A DNA stretch of 64,000 nucleotides. Origin: Phoma sp. XZ068 (Eukaryota; Ascomycota; Dothideomycetes; Pleosporales; Didymellaceae). Both the position numbers and the translations under genes were made by a program. The notes under the pieces were generated by a model that saw only the letters and a list, made by a program, of their open reading frames with translations, made no database searches and was not told the origin of the DNA. Where the stretch lies: the NCBI GenBank assembly GCA_004835665.1, contig ML240445.1, positions 124,001 to 188,000 of the forward strand, given 5' to 3'. This document shows positions 23,021-33,779 of this stretch, piece by piece. How positions within the stretch are numbered: position 1 is the stretch's first letter; each line of letters begins with the position of its first letter.

Positions 23021-25293
23021 ATGTCTTCCTCCAACGTCGAGACAAACCCCTTCACCACCAAGGCCTACAGTGCCAATTACTTCGTCCTGCGCAAAATGGC
23101 GCAAAAGCTTCCTGTCTCGCAGCAAATTCCTCGGCTGCTTTCAATCATAAAGCAACACAATGTTGTAGTGGTTGTTGGCGAGACGGGCTCGGGCAAGACT
23201 ACACAGCTGCCCAAGGCGATATTGCTCGATGATGAGTTTAGAAAGAGCGGCAAGAAAATTGCCCTCACTCAGAACCGCCGCCTAGCGGCCCAATTGGTAA
23301 GCAGCCTCGAGCCTGACTTCACACAAGCGCTGATCATCGGTAATAATAGGTCGCCGACCGGATCGCAGAGGAGATGGATGTGCAAGTTGGTAACGTTGTC
23401 GGTCTGAAACATAGAGGCCGTGACCTGACCAACCGCACAACCCGCCTCGAGGTCGTCACAGATGGTTAGTCAATCAGTATATGCGATAAGCTGTCATCTT
23501 TTATTTACCATATATCAGGCTCGCTTGTTGCGGCTGCAAAATCTGATGTCGACTTGCAGAATTTCGGCGCGATCGTCATCGATGAAGCGCACCAGCATAC
23601 TGTCCCGACCGATCTACTACTCGGTCTTTTAAAAGAGCTTGCAGCGAGAAGGAAAGATGATTTGAAAATCATCATTATGTCTGCTACCATAGACGCGGAC
23701 CTTTTTTTGAAATTTCTACCTGGCTCCGTGCTTGAAACAGTCAGCGGTAGAACACACAAGGTGTCCGTGTCGTACCTAGCGGAGCCTCCCACGGACGACA
23801 CCATCGTGGAGACCATCTTGCAGGTGCATTTGACTGGCCGAAATGGCAACATTTTGGTGTTCGTATCTGGCGTACGCGAAATTCACCAGATCATCGAGAA
23901 GGTCCAGAAAGCGCTCGATGGACCCACAGCCCGATTTGGTCCTCTGGAAATTGGACCGCTTGAATGCTGGCCGCTGCACGCCACACTCTCCCCGGATGCA
24001 CAGGATGATGCTGTGGAGACCATTTCGCCCGCGCCGCAAAATGGCCAGCTTGGCCGGAAACTTCTGATTGCAACGAACATTGCAGAAACGTCCGTGACTC
24101 TTACGGGGGTCACCCATGTCATCGACTCCTGCAAAGTCAAAAGCAAAATCTGGAATCCGCGCAATGAGTCATGGTGTCTCCGTGAGCAGTGGATCAGCAA
24201 AGCTGTAGCTCGGCAGCGCGCTGGCAGGGCAGGTCGAACGAGAGAAGGCATGGCATACCGCATGTGCACGGAAGGTGGGTTCCAAGAGCAAATGTTGGAG
24301 CACTCTGTGCCTGCTGTCATGGAGGGCGATATGCTCAGCGAATGTCTGAGCATCTTGAAGATGGGTCGAAGCCCGCTCACATTCCCCTACATTGTGGCAC
24401 CAGCGACCGAAACGATAGTGAAAGCGCTGGGGATCCTGCATCTTCTCGGAGCCGTGGACGCGAGAGGCGAAAGCCTCACTCCTCTTGGAACAGATATCAC
24501 GAGCCTTCCCGTCGATGTCTATTCGGCGGTCGTGTTGCTGGAAAGCCCGCGATTTGGTTGCTCAGATGAGATGATCTCCTTGGTCTCAATGATTGAAGTC
24601 ACCGATGGAGGCAGCAATTTGTTCATCAATCCCTCCAATGCCGAAGAGAAAGCGGCAATCAAGACTATCCGAGCACAGTTCCATCATGGTAGCGGCGATC
24701 ACATCACTCTCTTCAATATCTATATGGCTTGGACAGCAGCCTGCACGACCAACAAAGCTGACGAATTCCTGTTGAAGAACAAGCTTAAAGGGAGTGTCTT
24801 GCGATATGCAGATCAGATCCGCTTGCAATTGTTCCGCACGCTGTTGAAGTTCAAGAACTGGAAACTCAACTATTTGGATCCGACTAAACCAGGCTACCAT
24901 GTCCAAATGTTGAAGGCTCTTGCGGCAGGCAATCATCTACGTATTGCCAAGCGCGAATCCTCGCAAGAGCCGAAATCATATGTCACCACCCGACACGGCG
25001 CTCCAGCGAAATTGACAGCCGACACAAATCTTGGTGCCGTATCTCGTGGCAATGAGTGGGTGATCTACAACGAATTTCACAGCGACGGCATCGCTAAACA
25101 CACTATACGTCTCGTGTCAGCAATCGTACCCGAACTCTTCATTTCTGCACGACCTGAGTATTGGTACGACACAGAGTTCCTGCCAAGTCAAATTCGGGAC
25201 CAACTGGTTAACGTTATCGCTGGAATGACTGGTAGAACCGAGAACTTCATTCGTGGAGGCATGCCAAAGAACCCTGCAGGCGAACAATCCTAG
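23021..25293 (+). CDS. Prp43-like DEAH-box RNA helicase paralogue
   Basis: Three exons (23021-23296, 23350-23464, 23519-25293), introns 53 and 54 nt, 721 aa. All DEAH/RHA motifs are present: I GETGSGKTTQLP, Ia TQNRRLAA (usually TQPRRVAA), Ib VVTDGSLV (usually MTDGML), II DEAHQHT (usually DEAHERT), III SATID, IV ILVFVSG, V TNIAETSVTLTG, VI QRAGRAGR. The order and the winged-helix/ratchet/OB-like C-terminus match Prp43, about 770 aa in yeast, which acts in spliceosome disassembly and ribosome biogenesis. The N-terminal extension is short. Changes in several otherwise near-invariant motif residues suggest a divergent accessory copy; I infer that the true Prp43 lies elsewhere. It should still bind and hydrolyse ATP. 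Repeat array 3 starts 21 bp after the stop. Confidence 0.88.
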
Positions 25294-25313
25294 TCCCGAA
25301 CGACTACACCTGC

Positions 25314-25715
25314 CACTGATTCAGTTCTCTGGCTTTCTCTTTACATGCTATTGATTTATTTCTCTAGCTCCTCTCAACCACCTGCCACTGATTCAGTTCT
25401 CTGGCTTTCTCTTCACATGCTATTGATTAATTTCTCTAGCTCCTCTCAACCACCTGCCACTGATTCAGTTCTCTGGCTTTCTCTTCACATGCTATTGATT
25501 AATTTCTCTAGCTCCTCTCAACCACCTGCCACTGATTCAGTTCTCTGGCTTTCTCTTTACATGCTATTGATTAATTTCTCTAGCTTTCTCTTTACATGCT
25601 ATTGATTTAGTTCTCTAGCTTTCTTTCTACATGCTATTGATTCAGTTCTCTAGCTCTCTCTTTACATGCTTTTGATTCAGTTCTTTAGCTTCTCTTAGAT
25701 AGTTACTCTTAATTT
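25314..25715 (+). repeat. 3' repeat array 3 (about 12 units)
   Basis: Alternating subtypes: RCTGATTCAGTTCTCTGGCT with TTCTCTTYACATGCT, and ATTGATTWATTTCTCTAGCT with CCTCTCAACCACCTGCC; the latter is almost the array 2 unit. The array ends with TCTCTTAGATAGTTACTC then TTAATTTAATTG, matching the end unit of array 2. It lies on the helicase coding strand just after the stop codon. The inverted-repeat-bounded element begins about 70 bp further on. Confidence 0.95.
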
Positions 25716-25788
25716 AATTGTTATTCAGACCTGCGAACAGAGTCACTGTCACTGTTGATTTGGGTCCACAGCGAAGTGCCAACCCGAG

Positions 25789-25829
25789 CACCCCTTAGTC
25801 AAAAACAGCTGGACACTTTTTGATGACAT
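25789..25829 (+). repeat. Left terminal inverted repeat
   Basis: CACCCCTTAGTCAAAAACAG followed by CTGGACACTTTTTGATGACA; preceded by CGAG. Pairs with 37531-37571. Confidence 0.85.
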
Positions 25830-26774
25830 GAGCAACCCCACCAAATGTCGCTTTGCACCCATCACACTAAAATGCATCGTATTCAACCACTACAGGTCAT
25901 TTTTGAATAATTCTGGATTTGTGAGGAAGCTGGGATACTAGAGAATACTATTGCAATCGATCTTTGTGATGTTGTAGTATTACCAGTAGTCAGTTTTCAC
26001 CCGAACATGCGGGTCACGAAACACCTGCCCACAACGATAGGGCATCTCGTCTGTCAAGGGACACTCTTGATATAGTAGTATAGTATATGTATCGTTGTTG
26101 TTATGAGCCGGTGCTCATACTAGGCTAAGTAGGTGGCCTAGTGCCAAGAGTTACGTCACATATGCCGCCCCTGGGCCCGGAAAGCTGATCAGAGCTATGA
26201 TCCGGCCAGGTACATAGCGAGTAAGCTGTGAAGAAAAAAACGCCCCAGGTATCCATCCATTATCCTCAGCGTCCTGCTTTCATCCATTGCTCATCTTTGC
26301 AGGCTATTATGCGCTCATATCCCCGGCTCTTGCTTCCCATGGGAACCCATGACTTGGCTCTGTGCCACATTGCCATATCCAAGGTTCCACCATGCGTACA
26401 AGGGGTGGGATCTGATGCTTTGCGTCTGATTGATGTGCTGGGTGTGAAAAGCAGAAGCTGCTGCATCGCCATAGCCGCCATAACCGGAAGACCGTTTTGG
26501 AGATGCAAATCAAATCAAGACACCTACTTTGCTTTTATGTTGGGATAAGTTGTGTAAAGAGGGTAACGTGTTTCGATGGAATATTGGGCTGTCAGTCTGA
26601 AAACTTCTATAAAAAGGAAAATGTCGCCTTGAAGTGCCTGCTGGGGTCGGCTCTCGAGTCAGATGTTGGGTTTGAGAAGTTGCGCATGGCTTGTAAGGGA
26701 GTGACCAGATAACAGCGGCCATGCAACGTGAGTTCGTGAAAGGCGGAGGGGATGGTTTGTAGGTGTGCGGACCA
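25830..26774. other. Non-coding interior of the 11.78-kb unit, left side
   Basis: No ORF with family features. It would be the 3' flank of the minus-strand ORF ending at 26775. A short palindrome-like GAGCCGGTGCTC is at 26105. Confidence 0.35.
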
Positions 26775-28064
26775 TCAGATCCTCTTTTCTTCCGGCCAGA
26801 TGGCGTCGGTGATGGGGTTAGCGACCCAGTCGTCAGAGTACCTGTCCCAATGTCTGTGGAACTCGGTTTCGTCTGTCCGGAGCTTTCCAGTTCTCATGCA
26901 GTATATGTCTCTGAAGCGAACGATGGCCGGATGGACCGATTTGTGGTCTGGTTGGTTTGATTCGGTGTTGCGCTTCTTTGCGTTACTCTTCGCACTGCTT
27001 GCAGCAATGAGATCTTGAGCCAGGAATTGCTTACGGCTCATGTTTTGAAGGAAGCTCTCTTGTTCTTTTGTGAACTCGGTTGTCATGAAGCATTGCTTGC
27101 GTGTGAGGGAGCTGACGCAACTTTCGGTCAGAGGGACTCGATCTGTGGGCACTGGAGGAGTGCTCGAGTTAGACATGTTGTCCATGTCTGTGGCGCGATT
27201 TCCGGTTGGGGTGCCGGGCTCTTTGTTGTCTGCTGACAATGGGCCTCTTGCTGTCTTCTTTGTGTGCGACCTGACCGGATCCTTTTTAGCTATGTGGGTT
27301 GCCGGCGCTTTTGTGCCTTGAGGAGTTGCCAATGACTTTCTGCCCTTTGGGATTGCTTTCACTCGGCGAGTGTCTTTTGTATCGACTGTTTTGTCGTCAG
27401 TTTCCTCCTCTTCCTTGTCTGTGATGCGGCGTTTGCGTTGCATGCAGCTCGAATTGAGGGCGGTCGTGGACGGAAGAAACTGATATTTGTAGTTATGAAT
27501 GAAAGTACCGTTGGGTTGGGCCTGTAGGATCTGGCCCCAGTTCCGGCCGACGAACTTCGGCGCAGGAATCTCGTCAATGCCCAACATGGCGTGCTCGTTC
27601 TTTGTGAATCCTTTGCCGTTTTTGTCTTTTGGCTTCATTTCCAATCCCATGTACCTCACTACTCTCAGACGGTCGACATCGACGTCTGGGTGAATCTGCG
27701 CGAGAATCATGGCGGTGGGTTGGATCCAGTCGGTAGGTTTCAAACTGGCCACACCGTTTTCACAAAACGGGCAGTATATCATTTCAGCGGGGAGATAGAC
27801 GATCATGCCGGTGACAACACCATCGCGGTGTGGGTTTGAGGAACACCTGCGCGCGGTGCCGTCTGCTCCTGGTGTGCTGAGCGTGCACTTTGGATGCAGC
27901 ACGTGTGTAGTGTAGAGCAGAAGAGTCGCGCCGAGGGAGAGCTGATTGTGCTTTGGTCCGGCCAGGATCATCCAGTAGATCTTGGTTGAATTTGCTTTAC
28001 TCTTTGAGAGTCGCTTTCCCTGCCTTGAGACTGACTCAGGTTCAATGATTTTAGGCTTGGGCAT
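26775..28064 (-). CDS. Hypothetical 429-aa protein of the composite element
   Basis: One uninterrupted frame. Residues ~30-110 look folded, with a possible zinc site: HPKC, then RRCSSNPHRDG and YCPFCENG. Residues ~110-190 contain IHPDVDVDRLRVVRYMG and KFVGRNWGQILQAQPNG. A long Lys/Thr/Pro-rich disordered linker follows (~205-320), then a helical end with TEFTKEQESFLQNMSRKQFL and HRHWDRYSDDWVANPITDAI. I do not recognise the family. Same strand as the pol genes and inside the inverted repeats, but unlike the damaged ORFs beside it this frame is intact, which suggests a later insertion or selection. A capture by the element or an accessory ORF are both possible. Confidence 0.55.
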   Translation of the reverse strand: MPKPKIIEPESVSRQGKRLSKSKANSTKIYWMILAGPKHNQLSLGATLLLYTTHVLHPKCTLSTPGADGTARRCSSNPHRDGVVTGMIVYLPAEMIYCPFCENGVASLKPTDWIQPTAMILAQIHPDVDVDRLRVVRYMGLEMKPKDKNGKGFTKNEHAMLGIDEIPAPKFVGRNWGQILQAQPNGTFIHNYKYQFLPSTTALNSSCMQRKRRITDKEEEETDDKTVDTKDTRRVKAIPKGRKSLATPQGTKAPATHIAKKDPVRSHTKKTARGPLSADNKEPGTPTGNRATDMDNMSNSSTPPVPTDRVPLTESCVSSLTRKQCFMTTEFTKEQESFLQNMSRKQFLAQDLIAASSAKSNAKKRNTESNQPDHKSVHPAIVRFRDIYCMRTGKLRTDETEFHRHWDRYSDDWVANPITDAIWPEEKRI

Positions 28065-28246
28065 CGTGAAAGATAAACCATTTTGGCTTGTCGTCTTGGA
28101 AACGTCTGGGGGAGGCGCTGATGATTGGTTGGGCCGGAGGGGGGTGTCACTGGGGCAGCGTGCCTGCCTGCCTGCGCAGCTGCAATACTCATGATCGGGG
28201 CAAATACAGTTTTGCCAACAAAAGGGCTCTTGTAGTTCAGGGAGAT

Positions 28247-28895
28247 TTAGGCGTGATCTTCGATGTCGGCGTCGAGATTCGTCTGAGACACGTCCGGTCT
28301 CGCAGAGAGAATCCTCACCAGTTCCGGCAAGCTGACCTCAAAGTCGGGCTCGTCCTTCTCCTGGTGTATTTGATACTGCTCGAAATCGACCACTCTCAAC
28401 CTTGTTCCCATGTTGCGAGCCAGATTATGCACCTCTCGCCAATGGTGGAGAAAGTGTATATCATGGACTTCCATGAACGTTTTGTCAGCGCCAGTTTGTC
28501 TTCTGGGTTGGGAATGCGTTCGGCGATGTCCCGAAGGCTCACAGTTGCGTGCCTGCGCATTGCTCCGGCCTCAAGGTCTAGGTTCTTGAGGGCTTCTTCC
28601 AGTTTGGACATGTCGACAGACACCTTTCGGACCCTGGCTTTCGGAGGTTGAGGTTTGTGCACGGCGTCGCCGGGGTCTGCTGGGGTGGTGAGGTAGTTGG
28701 CGCTGGGGACTCCGAATCGGGTTTCGGCGGCTGTTCATTTGGAGGAGGTTGATGAGTTGCTGGCGCTGTGGGGGCATTGTTCGCTTCTGGTGGTGCTGGT
28801 TCGCGGGCCGGAGGTTGGGCATGCTCTCGGTCTGCTGCTGGCCACGCCTCGGCGTCAACATCAGCGTCCTCAACAGCTGGTGACATGCTTGACAA
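28247..28895 (-). pseudogene. Pro-rich ORF with two frameshifts
   Basis: Three overlapping minus-strand frames continue one another: a Pro/Ala-rich N-terminus (MSSMSPAVEDADVDAEAW onwards, stop at 28578), a middle part (VRKVSVDMSKLEEALKNLDL ... PNPEDKLALTK) and an end (MEVHDIHFLHHWREVHNLAR ... SARPDVSQTNLDADIEDHA, stop at 28247). Each step requires a single-frame change, so the gene is broken or uses unusual decoding. Family unknown; it precedes the 429-aa ORF by about 180 bp on the same strand. Confidence 0.45.
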
Positions 28896-29472
28896 GAGAC
28901 AGCGGAGAGGTGTTCTTCGTTTGCGTGAGGATTTGTGGCTGGGTTGTTAAGTATTTGAAACGTGGAGTGACCAAAGGTGTGAAGTAGTGTGATGTTTAAC
29001 GGACGGAGGATAAATAAAGATGAGGGATTGTTATATCGTCAAATCCCGCCGTCGCCAGACTTCAGGTGAGAGAGTTCGGCGGTGCGCCACCTCTCAGTTT
29101 GATGCCGGCTCTCTCTCACTTGACCGGAGCTCAGGTTTTAGACGGAGGTGCTTGTTGGCTGCGGGACAGCCTGGCTTCCGGCCTTGAGGTAAAGTTAAGT
29201 TCTTTTAACATTGGGGTGACATGTTGCGAGCACGTATGTGACCCGGCTCGAGCGGTAAGGACCGACGTACGATAATTAACTGTTTAGCCTATCTGATGTT
29301 TTGCGCCTATGTAATGCTGTAGCTTCGCGTTTTCGCTGAAGGTAGAATTGGTAGTATAATGAATGGAGGTTTTACATGAGGGTGCTTGCTAATTGTGTTA
29401 TACAAAGGATGCTGTTGTGTGACTGAATGTAAAAACGCCTTAGAACGAAAGTTTTCCAAATGCGAGGAATGT
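28896..29472. other. Non-coding gap between pol and the extra ORFs
   Basis: About 580 bp with no ORF of note. This is where a 3' LTR of the Ty3-like element would be expected, but no counterpart near 36.9-37.3 kb was apparent by eye. Confidence 0.35.
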
Positions 29473-32400
29473 TTACACATCCCTGCCGTGGATACGCCTG
29501 TTCCTCAGATTCATTCCGGTTGGAGGGCGCTGCGGTCTCGTTCGTGGGGTATATTCGTTTTCCAACGACTCGTGAACTGAAGGGGGCAGTAGCGGATGAT
29601 GAGCGTCCTTGTGTTGTCTCGAAGTACGTGCTCGTCGTGTCTCTGACATAGCTGATTGAGCCGGTCGTGGGCCAGGGCCAGCTTTCACGATCTCTGCGGG
29701 TAAGAGGGCTGTCCTGTTCCGTTGTGGCTGTGCCCTCCGGTTGATCTGGCGATCGGTCCTTTGCGGCTGTGTCGTCTCCTTGTGTGCGTCCTCGGTGAGA
29801 GGGACCCTCCGTCCGCGAGCGGCTTTTTGGACTGGTGTGCCTTCTGGATCAGATGGCTCTTCCGGTTGGGTTTCTTCAAGATGAGTCTCCTTTTCCTTTG
29901 CCCTGTGTTTCCTTGCTTGTATTCGTCGTTGAAGACGCTTTTCCTCTGCTGTGACCGGAAACTCGTCATCAAAATCCTTTCTCACGTCTTTTGCACGACC
30001 GAGCCCAGACACTGGCACCCATGTATTGTGAGAGTGAGGTTGGTCTGTCCATTTGACCAAGTACTCGAAGGCTCCCGTCTTTTGGTTCACGCGTCGTTTA
30101 ACGAAGAAGTCAATACGCTGGAAGCGCTCTTCTCCCCGATCTGCCGTGACTGTCCTCGTTCTGGCTGGGTACTCTCGGTGTTATGGATCATTGCCTGTCG
30201 GCACTGGCACAAGTTGCTGGACGTTGACCAAGTCATGTATCTTCATTCCGGCTGGGACTTTGATACGGTACGCGTTCTTGCCTATGCGTTCCAAGACTTC
30301 CAATGGGCCTTCGCGCTGTCGGTCAAGCTTACGATTCACGCCTCCCTGTGGCCTGTACCCACGGTGGAGCCGCAGAAAAACTTTGTCACCGGGCTGAAGT
30401 GAGAGTGGGCGGTGGTGCTTGTCGTACCGGACCTTTTGCTGGATGCGCGCGAATTGGACCGCTTCTTCAGCAGCGTCGCGGAAATGCAGGCGGAGCTCTT
30501 CGTATTCGGTTTTTGTCAAACTTTGCGATTGCTCGAGTAGGTCAAAACCAGAGTACGGGTTGAAACCATACATGTATTCAGCTGGAGTGTCTCCGGTCGA
30601 AGCGTTGGCACTGGTGTTGAGTATAAATTGAAGGTGTGGCAGCGCTTCCGTCCAGTCTGCATCGGGGTTTTCCGTGACGGAATACCTCGATGCGATAGTG
30701 ACTGTCTGGTATGTACGTTCTGACTGTCCTGCTTCGGGGTGCCATGCGGCGGTCGTGAAGAAGTACGTGCCTTGCGCCCGATGTTGCTTGTTTAGCAGTC
30801 CCAGGATAAACCGAGCATCCCGGTCGAAATGCCTCGCTGGTGGCCCCATCCGATTTTGTACTTGTCATCCGCGACCAACCACTGCGAGGATGACCAGTCA
30901 TCTCGGCCGGGAGTAAGATCGGTCATTTTACTGACGTGGCAGATCCTGGTCATCAAGGCGTTTTTGTTATCGCGTGTTTCTGGAAAATGAGTGATCAAAT
31001 CAATTGCGACGACCTCGAACGGACGAGCCTTGTGGTCGATTGGTTGCAGATCACCATGGGGTGGTTTTCGGATAGTCTGATTCAATTGGCAAGCGGGGCA
31101 ATGTTCGATGTACCGCTTCAGCAACTTGGAAAGACGCCGGATGAAAAATGAATGACGGATTCGCTCGTACGTGCGGTGAACTCCTTGGTGGAAATGCTCA
31201 TCATGCGCTTGCCGAAAGATCTCCGGTGCCAATGCCTCTGGGATGCAGAGTCGCTCTTTTCCATCTACGCGATCCCAATAATATACCAGGCTATCCTTCA
31301 ACAAGAAACGAAGGCCGGCGAAGGGGCGATAGTGCTCTTCCATCTGGCGTGCTGGCTCTGGCTGATCTTGACCCGGGACGTTGACCACCTTGACCATTTC
31401 AAACGGTTCACGTTTTCCGGAACAAACTTCGATCATTCGTACCCACATGGGATTAGTGCAGTAGGCCTTGATCAGCTTCTCTTTAAACCCATCTGACATT
31501 TGCACCAGCAGCGCATGGAAGACTCGTGGTAGATCGTCAAGGATGTTTGACGACTTGTCTTCTTCCGGCACACTGAGTGGTTCGAGCCTGCTGAGCGCAT
31601 CCGGGACCAGATGCAGGCGGCCGGGGCGATATCGCACGTCCAGATCGAATTGCTGCAGGAACATTGATGCGCGTTGCAACCGTAGGTTCAGGCTATTTAG
31701 AGATTCTGTATTCACGATCGTCTTTTGCCTGGCGATGGCTGTGACCGATGAATGGTCTGTGAAGATGTATGTCTTTGGGGCTCCGTCTACCAAACGTTTC
31801 GCCTTTCGAACTGCCCACGCGACTCCGGCCATTTCAAGCTCGGTCGGCATATATCGTGACTCAGCCGGTGACAGGACTTTGCTTGCGAACATGATGGGTT
31901 CGATTGAGGCTTTGGGAAAGGTTTTGACGCGTTTAGCCAACAGGTTGGGTTGCTAGTATCGTCTTCATATCCAGCCGGGACGTCACTGTCTTCCATCATC
32001 GGCTCAGGGTCTCCCTTCACATGATACCACATGACGCCGATGCCACGGCCGGAGGTATCGACATCGCAGAAGAGGGGTTTGGCCGTGTTTTGATGGAAAC
32101 AAAAGACCGAATTATGCCACAATGATTGCACATCGTTGAAAGCTGCCCGAATCTCGGGATCGTCTGGCACTTGTGTAGCTCGAGCGTAGCGCTTTCGCGG
32201 GGCGCCCTTCTTCTGAGGTGCAAGCCGGAGCATGCTCGCTTTCAGCTTGTTCAATGGACCCATGAGAATGCTCAAGTACGGTGTTTGATCCTCGAGGTGC
32301 TGCACCATTCCGCAATATGTCTCGAGGTTGGATGCTGTTGCTGAGAATTTCAAGTGCCGCAGCACTCCCATGCGCTCAGTGGTGGATGCATACCCAAATG

Positions 32401-33746
32401 CATCTACCCTCTGGCCCAGGAGTTTAACAGTTTGATATCCGACAAAAGTTTTGTTAGCAGATATTGAGAAATTGTACTCGTCCAGTCTGTCAAAGAACAC
32501 CTTCAGGTGTTCGATGTTGCTCCTCGAAAGTCCGGCTGTAGACAACGAAATCATCGACGTACACCGAAACGAAGTCGAGGTCTTTCAGAATTAGATCTCC
32601 CTGTCTCTGGATGTTCTGCATAGAATTTTTGCATCCCATTCCTGCGACGTTCAAGACTTCCTGTCCTCGATGTGTGTTGATCGAGTAAATGTGACGGTCG
32701 TCCGGGTGGACGAGGAAATGATAAAAGCTGGAGAGCTGATCACAGACTGTGAAGTATTTGCAGTGCAACATCCGCGCCACGATGTCCTGCTGCCGTGGAA
32801 GTGGGTACGAATCTTTAATGATCCAGTCGTTCAACTGTCTCATATCAACGACTGGCCGGCCGCTCATTTTCCATTCACTATCAACTTGTTTCCACTTCCA
32901 CACCGTAAAAGCCGGAAGTCCAAATGGTGTGTACTCTTTTGCCCAGGCCATTTCGCCGGAGCTATGTAGTTTATCAAAATCCGGGTCAATTGCTTCCGCT
33001 CTTTAGGGCCTTGATGATAGGGTTTAATGTTGAACTTTGCATCCTGCCAACCAGGTTTCAACGGGATCCGCATCCATCGGTCCTGTGGGAGTTTGACAAA
33101 ACCGCGGTCGGTAAACAACGCCAGATACTCCACCACAACCTTTGAGAGAGCTTTTGTTTGTGATGGACTACCGTAGACTGTGACTCCATTGTCCATTCGA
33201 ACTTCTTGCTTCAATGCTTCGCGCGGTTCGGGCATGAAGGTCATGCAGTGTTGCTCCGGCTCCGCATGGCACACTTGTTGCTCAGTTGCGGGCACTGCGA
33301 ATCCGATGGGGGCATTTCGCGGTATCCGCACCGGTCTTGCCGTATCGTTTCGAGCAAGTGTAATCGTTGTCTCCCCATCGATCAGGGCATGTGCCGTTGA
33401 TGCTTTGAAAGGAGGTTGAAGGCGCGGGATGAGGTTGCAATCCACTGCATGCACCAGAGGCTTGCGAATAAGTATTCTTACTGGAGCGACCGAAAAAAGC
33501 CGGAACAATTGTGTCTTGGAGCGCGTACACCTTCCGCGTCTCCATGGGCTCGCTGCTTTTTGCCATAACTTGTACGTTTGCCGATGCGTTTTCACATGCC
33601 GCCTGAACCATCGCTCCGTCCCGTAGGTTGATGATCACACCCTGTGGTTGCAGTGTGTCAACTCCAAGGAGAATATTTGGCTTTAAACTGTCGACTACAA
33701 AGGTTCTAATGCGCCATAAGGTGAGGCAACGCTGTCCATCTGGCAA
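29473..33746 (-). pseudogene. Ty3/gypsy pol with integrase and chromodomain, frame-broken
   Basis: Collinear minus-strand pieces. 33746-33282: end of protease (NILLGVDTLQPQGVIINL). 33595-32490: reverse transcriptase, with LKPGWQDAKFNIKPYHQGPK, GRPVVDMRQLNDWIIKDSYP and the active-site SVYVDDFVVYS. 32554-31787: connection and RNase H start (KPLFCDVDTSGRGIGV). 31940-30792: rest of RNase H (IFTDHSSV, RPGRLHLVPDALSR), integrase zinc domain (HDEHFHQGVH...CPACQ) and first catalytic Asp (VVAIDLITHFP). 30849-30181: DRDARF, then HPEAGQSERTYQ with the third catalytic residue. 30090-29473: chromodomain (EYLVKWTDQPHSHNTWVP) and a basic tail. Changes of frame between pieces and a shortened integrase core make it non-functional as it stands. 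A chromodomain after integrase defines chromoviruses, which target heterochromatin. Confidence 0.9.
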
Positions 33747-33779
33747 TGTTGATGGAATGTAGAGAGTGACGAAAGCGAC

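Noticed and set aside
28896..29472. 3' LTR of the Ty3-like element
   Set aside because: Expected here, but I could not find a matching direct copy upstream of the gag block by eye; not claimed.
29722..30402. 226-codon plus-strand frame in the retroelement
   Set aside because: Antisense to the integrase/chromodomain frame, which has recognisable domains.
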